DNA of 64,000 nt from UBA9865 sp035647835 (lineage in GTDB: Bacteria > Bacillota > Dethiobacteria > Dethiobacterales > Dethiobacteraceae), in NCBI GenBank assembly GCA_035647835.1, contig DASRMS010000204.1, forward strand, positions 11,923-75,922, written 5' to 3'. Position 1 is the stretch's first letter. Each line of letters starts with the position of its first letter. Shown one piece after another: positions 47,943 through 57,040 of this stretch. The notes beneath the pieces are model-generated. The model saw only the letters and a list, made by a program, of their open reading frames with translations. It did no database searches and was not told where the DNA came from. Position numbers and translations under genes: made by a program.

Positions 47943-48470
47943 ATGACGGCAGCAAGCAAGAAATCGACGGTAAAAGTATTAGTGCCTGTTTTATTACTGG
48001 CCTTAGTTTTTGGAGTCTGGTATGTGAAAAATGCTCAATCAGATAAAATTCCCACCGGGGGAGTTAACCCAGATTTTGCTTTAGCAGTTACGGAAGAGTT
48101 CGATCTAGAACACCTAAAGTCATATGGACTGCCAATTATGCTTGACTTTGGCTCTGATGATTGTGCACCTTGCCAAGCTATGGCTCCCGTGTTAGAGGAA
48201 TTAAATCTGGAATTGCAAGGTAAAGCCATAATTAAATTCATTGATGTTTGGAAATATGAAGAGTTAGGGCAAGATTACCCTCTTACTTTAATTCCTACAC
48301 AGGTGTTTATCGATGCTGAAGGTAAGCCTTACACGCCAAGCAATCCGAAAGCCATGGAAATGACACTATTTACGCATCGTGAGACTAATGAGCATCTGTT
48401 TACAACGCATGTTGGACCAATGACTAAAGAAGAAATACTGGCAGCTTTAGCGGAAATGGGGATGAAATAA
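47943..48470 (+). CDS. Membrane-anchored thioredoxin-like protein
   Basis: A 175-residue protein. An N-terminal membrane segment (VLVPVLLLALVFGVWYV) is followed by an extracytoplasmic thioredoxin fold with active site CAPC in FGSDDCAPCQAMAPVLEEL and cis-Pro in TLIPTQVFID. It is translationally coupled to the CcdA gene (TAATG), which would pass electrons to it from cytoplasmic thioredoxin. Together they form a reducing system for proteins outside the membrane, possibly for spore cortex or cytochrome assembly. Confidence 0.88.
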   Translation: MTAASKKSTVKVLVPVLLLALVFGVWYVKNAQSDKIPTGGVNPDFALAVTEEFDLEHLKSYGLPIMLDFGSDDCAPCQAMAPVLEELNLELQGKAIIKFIDVWKYEELGQDYPLTLIPTQVFIDAEGKPYTPSNPKAMEMTLFTHRETNEHLFTTHVGPMTKEEILAALAEMGMK

Positions 48471-49165
48471 TGGACAGCAGTCAGTGGCTGCAGTCGTTGG
48501 CCACGATGATTGCTGCCAAGATGTGGTTGGCACCACTCTTTGCTTTTGCTGCTGGTGTGCTCACCTCTTTTACCCCGTGTGCGCTCTCTAGTATTCCCTT
48601 AGTCATTAGTTATGTTGGCAGCAGTGGCGAAGGTGATACAAAAAACGCTTTTTGGCTTTCTGCCATCTTTGCTCTAGGGAGTGCTGTGACTTTTACAATT
48701 TTAGGTGCTGCTGCCTCGCTTTTGGGTAGATTAATGCAAAGCGTCGGTTCCTGGTGGTATCTGGTTTTAGGGGTGTTAATGCTTTTAATGGCGCTGCAAA
48801 CATGGGAAATTTTTAGTTTTATCCCCTCTTCGTACGCAGTAAGCAGAAATAAGCAAAGGGGTTTTGGGGGGGCCTTTGTCGCTGGTATTTTAGGGGGCTT
48901 TTTCTCTTCACCTTGTTCCACACCAGTGTTAGTTGTCTTACTGGCCTTCGTGGCACAAGAAGGGAGTCTGCTGTGGGGAGTGGTTCTCTTATTACTGTAC
49001 TCCTTAGGTCATAGTTTGTTGGTGCTGCTGGCCGGAACATCGATTGTTTTTGTCCAAAAGTTGTCCCGCAGCGATAAGTATGGTAAGTTCAGTAATATTC
49101 TAAGAATCCTCATGGGTACCTTAATGACCTTGATTGCTCTGTATATGTTTTATCTTGGTTTCTAA
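48470..49165 (+). CDS. ccdA: CcdA/DsbD-type transmembrane electron carrier
   Basis: A 231-residue membrane protein with six helices. The two redox Cys motifs lie in SFTPCALSSIPL and GGFFSSPCSTPVLVVLL, one on each pseudo-repeat, as in CcdA. It moves thiol electrons across the membrane to the thioredoxin-like protein encoded one base upstream. No cytochrome c gene is nearby. Confidence 0.9.
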   Translation: MDSSQWLQSLATMIAAKMWLAPLFAFAAGVLTSFTPCALSSIPLVISYVGSSGEGDTKNAFWLSAIFALGSAVTFTILGAAASLLGRLMQSVGSWWYLVLGVLMLLMALQTWEIFSFIPSSYAVSRNKQRGFGGAFVAGILGGFFSSPCSTPVLVVLLAFVAQEGSLLWGVVLLLLYSLGHSLLVLLAGTSIVFVQKLSRSDKYGKFSNILRILMGTLMTLIALYMFYLGF

Positions 49166-49269
49166 TTTATTGAGGTAAAGGATAGTTGTAAAAAATGGTT
49201 TCCCCTGTTTTCTAGTGAGACATTATCGCATGTGAATCACTCTCAGATCCTTAACCGCACAAAAAAGTG

Positions 49270-49298
49270 TTGAAAAAAATAGATTTCTATGGTACTAT
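49270..49298 (+). promoter_or_regulatory. Promoter of the NCS2 permease leader
   Basis: TTGAAA, a 17-bp spacer, TACTAT. Predicted transcription start near 49305, giving a ~190-base leader. Confidence 0.65.
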
Positions 49299-49304
49299 GA
49301 CGAA

Positions 49305-49494
49305 AGTATAATATTTTTAAGCTGGTACAGAGATGCCGACAAGATATTAATGCTAAGGTTATAGCTAGGAGAATAGCCTTATATTGAGGTATAATCTTGT
49401 CCGTGCGCTCGGGCAAGTTTTTTTTGTGCCCAGATGGAGGAAGATAGCAAACTGTATTGCTTGGGTATCAAATAATTAGTAAGGGGATGTTAAG
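49305..49494 (+). promoter_or_regulatory. Structured leader with exclusive antiterminator/terminator, unassigned riboswitch-like element
   Basis: GACAAGAT (49338-49345) can pair with ATCTTGTC (49394-49401) to close a domain that contains an inner hairpin (TAAGGTTAT/ATAGCCTTA, 49353-49381). The downstream half of that closing stem is also the left arm of a terminator, CTTGTCCG...CGGGCAAG followed by T8 (49396-49425). This is the layout of an attenuating riboswitch or protein-binding leader. It lacks purine-riboswitch, T-box and PyrR-loop consensus sequences. The rest of the 329-bp gap at 49166-49494 holds only the promoter. Confidence 0.7.
49396..49425 (+). terminator. Leader terminator of the NCS2 permease gene
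   Basis: CTTGTCCG/CGGGCAAG stem and eight T residues, 70 bases before the start codon. Confidence 0.85.
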
Positions 49495-50877
49495 ATGCAA
49501 AACAAAGAATTAGTAAACGGTTACCTCCCAGATGAGAACCCACCTGTTTGGCAGCTCTTCTTGTATGCTATACAGCAGGTTATTGTGATGTTCCCCGCCA
49601 CAGTTGCGGTGGCGATCATTACAGGTTTCCATATTTCAACGACGATTTTTGCCAGTGGACTAGCAACAATTGCTTTTGTGCTCGTCACCGGCAGGAAAAT
49701 CCCACTTTATTATGGTTCGAGTTTCTCTTATGTGGCCGCTATTGGCAGCCTAATGGCCTCTGAGTCTCTTGCAGGATATCCCCTGAATGACAAAATTGCT
49801 ATTGCCCAATTCGGGATTATCATGTCTGGTTTCGTTTCAATTGCTGCAGGTATTGTTGTAAATAGATTTGGCCGGGATGCCATTGAAAAGATTCTCCCAG
49901 CCTCCGTTACTGGCCCTATTGCCATGGTTATCGGCTTAACGCTGGCAGCTACCGCTCTACAGGATGCGGCTTCTATTGCTATTGACACTGCTGGCACCAT
50001 CAATGTGGCAGAAGCACAAATTGCGCTTGCCAGTAATTTTGCCTGGACTATTTCCTTAGTAACCTTACTTTCCACAATCTTATTCTCGGTGTATCTTAAG
50101 GGAGTTTGGGGACAGCTGCCACTGCTGCTTGGACCTGTCCTAGGCTGTATCACTACCTATATCATTAAACTGGCGACAGGTATTAGTCTCTTTAAGGTTT
50201 TACCGGCGGCGGCAAATACCAGCATCTTTGCTTTGCCCATGTTTACTTTGCCCAAAATATCATGGCTGGCAGTGGCTGCCATTATGCCCATTGCTATTGC
50301 CACAATTCCTGAATCTACAGCGCATGTTTATCAACTAGATATTTATGTAAATGATTTAGCCAAGAAAAAGGGATCAAGCAAAAGATATAACATTGCGGAC
50401 AAGCTAGGGCTTAATTTGATCGGTGATGGTATTGGTGACATTGTTTCAGGCTTAATTGGCGGTCCCGCCGGCACCAACTATGGTGAAAATATTAGTGCGA
50501 TGGCGATTACTAGGGTCTTCTCCGTACCAGTGTTAATTGGGGCTTCAATAATCGCGATGATTATTGCTTGCTTCACCCCATTGATTAATAGTATTTACGC
50601 TATTCCCACGGCAGTTATTGGCGGCCTGGAAGTCTATCTGTTCGGTGCCATAGCGGCACAAGGTATCGCTATTATGGTAGAAAAAAGTGTTGATTTATTT
50701 AGCTCTAAAAATATTGCCATCATTGCTACAATTATGGTCATTGGTATTGGCGGGCAATACGGTTTCGGCGGCAACATTCCATTCTTTGGTCTGCAGGTGC
50801 CGACAATTGCCGGCGCTGCCATCTTTGGTATTATCCTCAACTTACTGCTCAGCTTTGGTAAAAAGAAAGATGCTTAA
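49495..50877 (+). CDS. NCS2-family uracil/xanthine permease
   Basis: A 460-residue nucleobase transporter. Typical NCS2 features include the N-terminal PPVWQLFLYAIQQVIVMFPATVAVA, the GSSFSYVAAI helix and ATIPESTAHVYQ in TM8 with the substrate-binding Glu, followed by LGLNLIGDGIGDIVSGLIGGPAGTNYGENISAMAITRV. It probably takes up uracil, xanthine or a related base by proton symport. The untranslated leader with a terminator implies control by base or nucleotide level. Confidence 0.92.
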   Translation: MQNKELVNGYLPDENPPVWQLFLYAIQQVIVMFPATVAVAIITGFHISTTIFASGLATIAFVLVTGRKIPLYYGSSFSYVAAIGSLMASESLAGYPLNDKIAIAQFGIIMSGFVSIAAGIVVNRFGRDAIEKILPASVTGPIAMVIGLTLAATALQDAASIAIDTAGTINVAEAQIALASNFAWTISLVTLLSTILFSVYLKGVWGQLPLLLGPVLGCITTYIIKLATGISLFKVLPAAANTSIFALPMFTLPKISWLAVAAIMPIAIATIPESTAHVYQLDIYVNDLAKKKGSSKRYNIADKLGLNLIGDGIGDIVSGLIGGPAGTNYGENISAMAITRVFSVPVLIGASIIAMIIACFTPLINSIYAIPTAVIGGLEVYLFGAIAAQGIAIMVEKSVDLFSSKNIAIIATIMVIGIGGQYGFGGNIPFFGLQVPTIAGAAIFGIILNLLLSFGKKKDA

Positions 50878-50917
50878 GTAGAAGCAGAAAATAAATAAAT
50901 CAGTTTTTCACAAAAAG

Positions 50918-50944
50918 GAAGCCTTGGGCGATCAAGGCTTCTTT
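50918..50944 (+). terminator. Terminator after the NCS2 permease
   Basis: GAAGCCTTG/CAAGGCTTC stem with a GGCGAT loop and TTT. Confidence 0.8.
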
Positions 50945-51034
50945 GCATCTAGACTATTGTCTTGGTGTGTTACTCGTTGACAAAAAAAGCTGTTAATGAT
51001 ACATTCGAATGAAGATTTAGAAGGGGGCAGAACC

Positions 51035-52960
51035 GTGGGAGAGAACTTGACACGTAAGATTATTGGCGAGCATTTGGCTGCAGGGGAAATGCAGGCAGGA
51101 ACAGAAATTGCCCTGCGTATTGAGCAAACATTAACACAAGACGCTACGGGTACCATGGCTTACTTACAATTTGAAGCCATGGATGTAGCTCGTGTTAAAA
51201 CGCAGCTTTCCGTCTCCTACATTGACCATAATACACTGCAAACTGGATTTGAAAATGCGGATGATCACCGTTATTTGCAAACGGTGGCTGCTAAATATGG
51301 TATTTATTTTTCACGTCCAGGTAACGGTATTTGCCATCAAGTGCATCTGGAACGTTTTGGTGTGCCAGGTAAAACACTACTAGGTTCAGATAGCCACACG
51401 CCTACAGGTGGCGGACTGGGTATGCTCGCCATTGGCGCGGGTGGTTTAGATGTGGCTGTGGCGATGGCCGGCGGTCCCTTTTATTTAACCATGCCCAAAG
51501 TAGTGCAGGTGAAACTAGAGGGTCAATTACAGCCGTGGGTTTCGGCCAAAGATATCATTTTGGCCGTACTGCGCTGTCTCAGTGTCAAAGGCGGTGTAGG
51601 TAAAATTATTGAATACACTGGTGATGGGGTAAAGACTCTTTCTGTACCTGAACGGGCGACCATTACCAACATGGGGGCAGAGTTAGGGGCGACAAGCTCT
51701 ATTTTCCCTAGCGATGAAGTGACAAGAGCGTTCCTCGCTGCCCAAGGGCGGGAGGAGCAATGGGTGGAATTGCTGCCTGATGCCGATGCAGCTTATGATG
51801 AAACTTTGACCATTGACCTATCACAACTAGAACCCCTGGTGGCAGCTCCCCATAGTCCCGATGCTGTGAAAACAGTACAAGAACTCGGTGAGCTTCCTGT
51901 CGCTCAGGTGGCTATTGGCAGCTGCACTAATTCCTCCTATGCTGACCTAATGCAAGTAGCTAAAATAATTAAGGGTAAAAAGGTGCATCAAGACGTCAGT
52001 CTGGTTATTTCGCCCGGTTCACGTCAAGTGCTTACCATGCTGGCCCAAAACGGTGCTCTCGCAGACCTAATTACTGCCGGTGCCCGGATTTTAGAATCAA
52101 CCTGCGGCCCTTGTATTGGTATGGGGCAGGCACCAGCATCTGATGCAGTCTCTGTAAGAACGTTTAACCGCAACTTTTTGGGACGTTCCGGCACTGCCAG
52201 TGCCAGCGTATATTTAGCTAGCCCGGAAGTAGCGGCGGCGACAGCTTTAACAGGTCGACTTACCGATCCACGCACCCTGGGGACTTACTCGCCCATTAGC
52301 CAACCGGAGCAATTTCTGATTGATGACGGCATGATTATTCCTCCGGCAGCGTCAGGAGAAGGTGTGGAAGTAGTACGCGGACCCAATATTAAGCCGCTGC
52401 CTGTTAATAGTCCATTACCGACTGATTTAACTGCCCCGGTACTCTTAAAAGTGGCGGACAATATTACAACTGACCATATCATGCCAGCTGGGGCTAAAGT
52501 ACTCCCTTTGCGCTCCAATATACCAGCGATTAGTGAATTTGTTTTTGCCGCCATTGACCTTGATTTTACCAGCCGCGCTAAAGCAGCAGGCAAGGGTATG
52601 GTAATTGGCGGCCACAACTATGGGCAGGGCTCAAGTCGTGAGCATGCCGCACTAGCCCCAATGTATCTAGGGGTAAAAATTGTCCTGGCCAAATCCTTTG
52701 CTCGCATTCACTGTGCTAATTTAGTGAACTTCGGTATTTTGCCGCTGACCTTTTGTGAGGAAGCTGACTATGAGGCCCTTAAACAGGATGATATCTTATC
52801 AATTACTGCCCTGACAACACAGCTGCAGGCAGGTAATACCATCACCGTGACAAATGACACCAGCGGCGTTAGCTTCAGCGTTAAGCATGAGCTGACGAAC
52901 CGCCAGATACAAATTATCCTCGCTGGTGGTCTGCTAAACTTTACGCGAGGTCAGGCTTAA
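51035..52960 (+). CDS. Aconitate hydratase
   Basis: Aconitase isomerises citrate and isocitrate through a [4Fe-4S] cluster. The cluster Cys ligands are in GSCTNSSYADLM and STCGPCIGMG, and the swivel domain has GGHNYGQGSSREHAALAP. At 641 residues it belongs to the shorter, IPM-dehydratase-like class common in anaerobes. GTG 51035 gives the family start MGENLTRKII and has AAGGGGG 8 bases upstream; the in-frame ATG at 50996 is less likely. Single gene, with terminators on both sides. Confidence 0.94.
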   Translation: MGENLTRKIIGEHLAAGEMQAGTEIALRIEQTLTQDATGTMAYLQFEAMDVARVKTQLSVSYIDHNTLQTGFENADDHRYLQTVAAKYGIYFSRPGNGICHQVHLERFGVPGKTLLGSDSHTPTGGGLGMLAIGAGGLDVAVAMAGGPFYLTMPKVVQVKLEGQLQPWVSAKDIILAVLRCLSVKGGVGKIIEYTGDGVKTLSVPERATITNMGAELGATSSIFPSDEVTRAFLAAQGREEQWVELLPDADAAYDETLTIDLSQLEPLVAAPHSPDAVKTVQELGELPVAQVAIGSCTNSSYADLMQVAKIIKGKKVHQDVSLVISPGSRQVLTMLAQNGALADLITAGARILESTCGPCIGMGQAPASDAVSVRTFNRNFLGRSGTASASVYLASPEVAAATALTGRLTDPRTLGTYSPISQPEQFLIDDGMIIPPAASGEGVEVVRGPNIKPLPVNSPLPTDLTAPVLLKVADNITTDHIMPAGAKVLPLRSNIPAISEFVFAAIDLDFTSRAKAAGKGMVIGGHNYGQGSSREHAALAPMYLGVKIVLAKSFARIHCANLVNFGILPLTFCEEADYEALKQDDILSITALTTQLQAGNTITVTNDTSGVSFSVKHELTNRQIQIILAGGLLNFTRGQA

Positions 52961-52974
52961 GCGAATTAAACTAA

Positions 52975-53009
52975 AATTCTGGCGCAGCAAGCGCCAGAAT
53001 TATTTTTTC
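52975..53009 (+). terminator. Terminator after aconitase
   Basis: AATTCTGGCGC/GCGCCAGAATT, an 11-bp perfect stem with A-T6 after it. Confidence 0.95.
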
Positions 53010-53087
53010 CGCTTTGATTTACATCACAGTTTACTCTGCCAAGCTGTGTTATACTTTGTTTAAAGCAATTTTGGGAGGTCAAGACAG

Positions 53088-53816
53088 ATGAAAAGAGCAA
53101 TTATTCATATTGATGAAGAAAAATGTAATGGCTGTGGATTGTGCATACCTTCTTGTGCTGAGGGCGCATTGCAAATTGTTAATGGCAAAGCCAAACTAAT
53201 TGCCGATAACCTTTGTGACGGGCTGGGCGCTTGTCTTGGTGATTGTCCCCAAGGAGCGCTAATCATTGAAGAACGGGATAGTGACGCCTTCGATGAAGAG
53301 GCTGTTGAACAATTTTTAGCGGCACAAAAAGAGCAGACACCGCCAACTTCAACTCCCTTTATTGGTTGTCCCGGTTCGCGGACACGTGTCTTAAATACGC
53401 CCGCCCCAACGGAAACAGCAGTCGAGGGAGAAGAGATTCCTTCCGCTTTAGGGCACTGGCCTGTGCAGTTAAACTTAGTCAATCCCATTGCCCCCTATTT
53501 TAAAGAGGCTGATCTGTTAATCGCCGCAGACTGTGTGCCTTTTGCCTATGCTGACTTTCATCGTCAGTTTCTGCGTGGCCATGCTTTAGTAATTGGTTGT
53601 CCAAAATTGGATGATGCGCCGCTTTATGTGCAAAAGCTAACTGCATTGATTCGCAGCAATAACCTAAAAAGTATTACCATTGTGGTGATGGAGGTGCCGT
53701 GCTGCGGCGGACTGCATGGTATTATCCGTGAAGCGATGCGACGTGCCGAGTGCACCGTCCCCGTTGAAGTCGTACAGGTTTCTGTAGACGGCAAGATTAA
53801 TTTTCGCTCAAAATAG
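53088..53816 (+). CDS. Two-[4Fe-4S] ferredoxin-domain protein with Cys-rich C-terminal domain
   Basis: A 242-residue protein. Residues 5-62 carry two ferredoxin motifs: CNGCGLCIPSC and CDGLGACLGDC, the second with a wider first interval. The C-terminal part (about 130-242) has conserved Cys in DCVPFAY, VIGCPKLDD and EVPCCGGL, resembling the small 4Fe-4S proteins of anaerobes that often accompany hybrid-cluster or heterodisulfide-type systems. The cellular partner is unknown. Single gene. Confidence 0.8.
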   Translation: MKRAIIHIDEEKCNGCGLCIPSCAEGALQIVNGKAKLIADNLCDGLGACLGDCPQGALIIEERDSDAFDEEAVEQFLAAQKEQTPPTSTPFIGCPGSRTRVLNTPAPTETAVEGEEIPSALGHWPVQLNLVNPIAPYFKEADLLIAADCVPFAYADFHRQFLRGHALVIGCPKLDDAPLYVQKLTALIRSNNLKSITIVVMEVPCCGGLHGIIREAMRRAECTVPVEVVQVSVDGKINFRSK

Positions 53817-53941
53817 CATAAGTTGTTTACTAGGGGGGCGAACATAGTTCGTCCCTTGCTCATAGGTATGACTATGGGTATCAAGATTAGGATATAGTAA
53901 TGAGTGTATAAACCCAAAAATCAGTCACTGGAGGGACAAGC

Positions 53942-55009
53942 TTGTCATCCATTCTAGAGAATACTCATGACTATACCCTTATTTTGCCTTATGTCACGCG
54001 CATTTTTCCCCTTGTCGACAGGGAACTAAATGTATGGTTAGCAAAAGCCAGCACCATTCCGGACCCAGAACTGCGCAAGCAAGCTTTAGCCAGTATTGAT
54101 AAAAAGCGATTCCACTGCCAGGGTGGTAGTATTTATGCACTTTATACGCGAGAGAAGAGTACCGAGTTGATCCACTTTATTGTGGCATTACAAACGATTA
54201 GTGATTACTTGGATAATTTATGTGATCGTGTGCCTGGCGCTAGTGAAGAGAGTTTTCGCCGGCTTCATCAGGCAATTTTAGCCGCGGTAGATATCGAGGA
54301 AACCTGCCAAGACTGGTATGAACATTATCCATTCTGCAATGATGGGGGCTATTTAAAACAGTTAGTAGCTAGGACCAGGGAAACACTAGTTCGTTTGCCT
54401 GGTTACCAGGATGTACGCACAACACTGCGTAGTTTACTGCAATTATATGTGGATTTACAGGTGTACAAACATATTGAAGAGCCCTTACGTGTGGAAAGGC
54501 TTGTACACTGGTATTCCCAGAATCATAGTTTAGCTTCGGATGTCTATTGGTGGGAATTTTCCGCCGCTTCCGGTTCAACTTTGGCTGTTTTCCTGCTAAC
54601 AGCTATGGCGGCTGCAGGGCCGGTCAGCAAAAGTGAAATCGAGCAGGTTTTAGCCTGCTACTTTCCTTGGCTGTGCGGCTTTCATATCCTTTTAGATTAC
54701 TTCATAGATTTAGATGAAGACCAACAGCATCATGACCTGAACTTTGTCGACTGTTATCCAACACCCTTAGTCGCAGAACGGGGACTGTTGAACTTTTTGT
54801 CTGCAGCGCTGCAGAAAACGGCCGCCTTACACCGCCCAGCTTTTCATCGTACTGTAGTTTACGGTTTGTTAGCGCTCTATCTTTCTGATCCTAAAGCAAA
54901 TGTGCCGGAACGGAAAAAATTATCGCAGCAATTGCTGCGAACTGGTGGCAATGAGGCGCTGTGGCTGCACCGCTGCTGTTTGTTATTACGGAAGCTGGGT
55001 AAGATTTAA
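53942..55009 (+). CDS. ytpB: YtpB-like tetraprenyl-beta-curcumene synthase (DUF2600)
   Basis: Bacillus YtpB cyclises the C35 tetraprenyl diphosphate to tetraprenyl-beta-curcumene, a sesquarterpene of spores. This 355-residue protein shares the family marks: KKRFHCQGGSIYALY, TISDYLDNLCDRVP (Asp-rich region), GGYLKQLV and DYFIDLDEDQQHHDLNFVDCY. It lacks a canonical DDxxD, as does YtpB. TTG start with GGAGGGA just upstream. Its last bases overlap the end of the convergent polyprenyl diphosphate synthase, which could supply its substrate. Confidence 0.88.
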   Translation: MSSILENTHDYTLILPYVTRIFPLVDRELNVWLAKASTIPDPELRKQALASIDKKRFHCQGGSIYALYTREKSTELIHFIVALQTISDYLDNLCDRVPGASEESFRRLHQAILAAVDIEETCQDWYEHYPFCNDGGYLKQLVARTRETLVRLPGYQDVRTTLRSLLQLYVDLQVYKHIEEPLRVERLVHWYSQNHSLASDVYWWEFSAASGSTLAVFLLTAMAAAGPVSKSEIEQVLACYFPWLCGFHILLDYFIDLDEDQQHHDLNFVDCYPTPLVAERGLLNFLSAALQKTAALHRPAFHRTVVYGLLALYLSDPKANVPERKKLSQQLLRTGGNEALWLHRCCLLLRKLGKI

Positions 55010-55989
55010 GAGGAACGGCTCACCACATAATCGGCTAATCTTGCGAGCAGCACTCGTGCCGGTTTAAGCGGCAGCTGCGTAAGATTTTCTTTGGCCTGGA
55101 GGATCAGCGCCCGGGCTTTTTCGTATGTCTCTTTAATAATACCGCTGTCGTGCAAGCTCTGACAGATAAAATCTAGATTTTCAGGAACAAACCGTTTTTC
55201 TGCAATAATTTGCTGGGCGCGCCAGCCATAGTCAGGATGCTGCACTAGTTTGATTAAAGGTAAGGTCAGATATCCTTCCCGTAGATCTTGTAAGACTGGT
55301 TTGCCCGTTGTTTTACTATCACTCGTGATATCAAGTAAATCATCAATCAGTTGAAAGGCTTGCCCTAGCTGCAAACCAAACGTGGCTAGACACTGGCTGA
55401 ATTCCTGCGGCAGGCCGCAGACTTCTGCTCCCGCTGCACAGCAGGCAGAAAGAAAGTAAGCTGTCTTTTTATAAATATAATCAAAGTAGTCGTCTTCTTG
55501 CAGCTGGCAGTTGAAGAGTCTGCTAGACTGCTCAATTTCCCCTTCACACATCAAACTAATGGCGCGTGTCATTTTACCTAAAATACTGGCCAGGCCATGT
55601 TCAGTTAAGATGGAGAAGGCACGGGCAAATAAGAAATCACCATAAAGGACAGCTTGCTGCGTGCCCCAGGTGGCAGAGATTGTGGGGCGCCCCCGCCGTA
55701 AGGAGGCGTGATCAATAATATCGTCATGTACGAGGGAGGCGGTATGGATTAATTCTGCCGCCGTTGCGGCATCTACTAACTTGCTTTGTCCGACTGGGTA
55801 AAACGAACCACACAACAAGACTAGTGCTGGACGTAAGCGTTTGCCGCCAGTAGTGACAGCGGCTGAGAACTGGGGTGTCCAGAGATCAGTGCCGCGGCTT
55901 AATTCCTGCAGACGGGCTTCGACCAGTTTTAAGTTGGGTAGAGCTTGCAATTCCATTAAGGGTGTTTTGGCTATGGTCACATTTATCAC
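55006..55989 (-). CDS. Long-chain polyprenyl diphosphate synthase (HepT-like)
   Basis: A trans-prenyl chain elongating enzyme of 327 residues. The first Asp-rich motif is LVHDDIIDHASLRRGRPT, the second QLIDDLLDITSD, and GGKRLRPALVLL is the IPP-binding segment. It probably makes the C30-C40 diphosphate for menaquinone, similar to HepT/component II of heptaprenyl diphosphate synthase. A component I (HepS) gene is not in the window. The start codon is uncertain (GTG 55989 or the next GTG). Confidence 0.9.
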   Translation of the reverse strand: MINVTIAKTPLMELQALPNLKLVEARLQELSRGTDLWTPQFSAAVTTGGKRLRPALVLLCGSFYPVGQSKLVDAATAAELIHTASLVHDDIIDHASLRRGRPTISATWGTQQAVLYGDFLFARAFSILTEHGLASILGKMTRAISLMCEGEIEQSSRLFNCQLQEDDYFDYIYKKTAYFLSACCAAGAEVCGLPQEFSQCLATFGLQLGQAFQLIDDLLDITSDSKTTGKPVLQDLREGYLTLPLIKLVQHPDYGWRAQQIIAEKRFVPENLDFICQSLHDSGIIKETYEKARALILQAKENLTQLPLKPARVLLARLADYVVSRSS

Positions 55990-56262
55990 CTATTATTGTA
56001 ATTACAATTTATCCTCACCCATTTTCTGCTGATTATTCTCCAGGGTATAATTGTCAACCAGTAATCATTCAAAAAAAATTCAAGATTTTTTCACATTGAT
56101 TTGGTATAATGTAATTTGTATCGAAAGAAGGGGAACCACATTTGCGCTCCTTGCTTGACTGCTAAAAGTGCCAAACTCCCCTGCTTTAAGCTGTGAGTCT
56201 TAACAGCATCAGCTACATGCTTTTATTTCTGAACTAGCCAGGTAAAAAAGGGAGGTCTTTTT

Positions 56263-56952
56263 TTGCAAAATATAAAGAACAATAAACCATTAGTGAAGGT
56301 GATTGTCTTACTGATCTGTGGGGGGTTAGTCCTTTCCTCGGTGGCAGCAGCGATTATTAGTATCACAGAACCGCAGCCGACTGAAGATCCCTCAGCGATC
56401 TATCGCAGTCAGCTGGCGCAAGTAGAAACTGTAATTGTACAAACTGAAAAGAGTCTGGAGGAAAAGCCAGGGAATGTTGCGCTCTTAAAACAGCTGGGGA
56501 ACGCTTACTATACTGCGGGACAACTCCAGGCAGCGCTAAATGAGGCAGAAAAGTCGCTGGAGAGTTTTGCGCAGGCTTTAGAGCCCTACGGTAAAGTATT
56601 AGAGCAGGAACCGGATAATGTTGAGGTGCTTGTTGATCGTGCTGTGGCCGCCTATGCTTCAGAAAACAATGAAATAGCGCAAGAGGATTTCGAAAAAGCC
56701 ATAGCTGTAGCTCCTAATCATGCCAAAGCTCGTTTTAATTATGGTGTTTTCCTTTATTTTGGCCTGGCTCAGCCCGAAGAAGCACTTGCTCACTGGCAGA
56801 AAGTAGTAGAACTAAATCCTGAAGATGAGCAAGAGCTGGTTGCCACGACCAAAACCTGGATTAAAGCGGTAGAAGCAGAGTTAGCAGAACAAGCCGCAGA
56901 GCTCGAAGCAGAAACAAATGAAGAAGATTCTGCGAAAACAGACGCAGAGTAA
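56263..56952 (+). CDS. Membrane-anchored TPR protein
   Basis: A 229-residue protein. An N-terminal membrane segment (VKVIVLLICGGLVLSSVAAAIISI) is followed by about three tetratricopeptide units between residues 50 and 190 (e.g. NVALLKQLGNAYYTAGQLQAALNEAEKS, HAKARFNYGVFLYFGLAQPEEALAHWQKV) and an acidic tail. It is a scaffold for protein contacts outside the membrane. TTG start with GGGAGGT six bases upstream. Its partner is unknown. Confidence 0.8.
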   Translation: MQNIKNNKPLVKVIVLLICGGLVLSSVAAAIISITEPQPTEDPSAIYRSQLAQVETVIVQTEKSLEEKPGNVALLKQLGNAYYTAGQLQAALNEAEKSLESFAQALEPYGKVLEQEPDNVEVLVDRAVAAYASENNEIAQEDFEKAIAVAPNHAKARFNYGVFLYFGLAQPEEALAHWQKVVELNPEDEQELVATTKTWIKAVEAELAEQAAELEAETNEEDSAKTDAE

Positions 56953-56990
56953 AATAATAACCTCTGCGGTTAACGTCAGCAATGATAAAA

Positions 56991-57040
56991 AGAAGCTTTA
57001 TGACTGGGAATAAATTCCCAGTCATAAAGCTTCTTTCTTT
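56991..57040 (+). terminator. Strong terminator after the TPR gene
   Basis: A 20-bp perfect stem (AGAAGCTTTATGACTGGGAA and its complement at 57015-57034) with a TTCTTT tail. Confidence 0.93.

Noticed and set aside
49305..49425. Purine (guanine/adenine/2'-dG) riboswitch in the permease leader
   Set aside because: The conserved junction and loop sequences of that class are missing; only the attenuator layout is shared.
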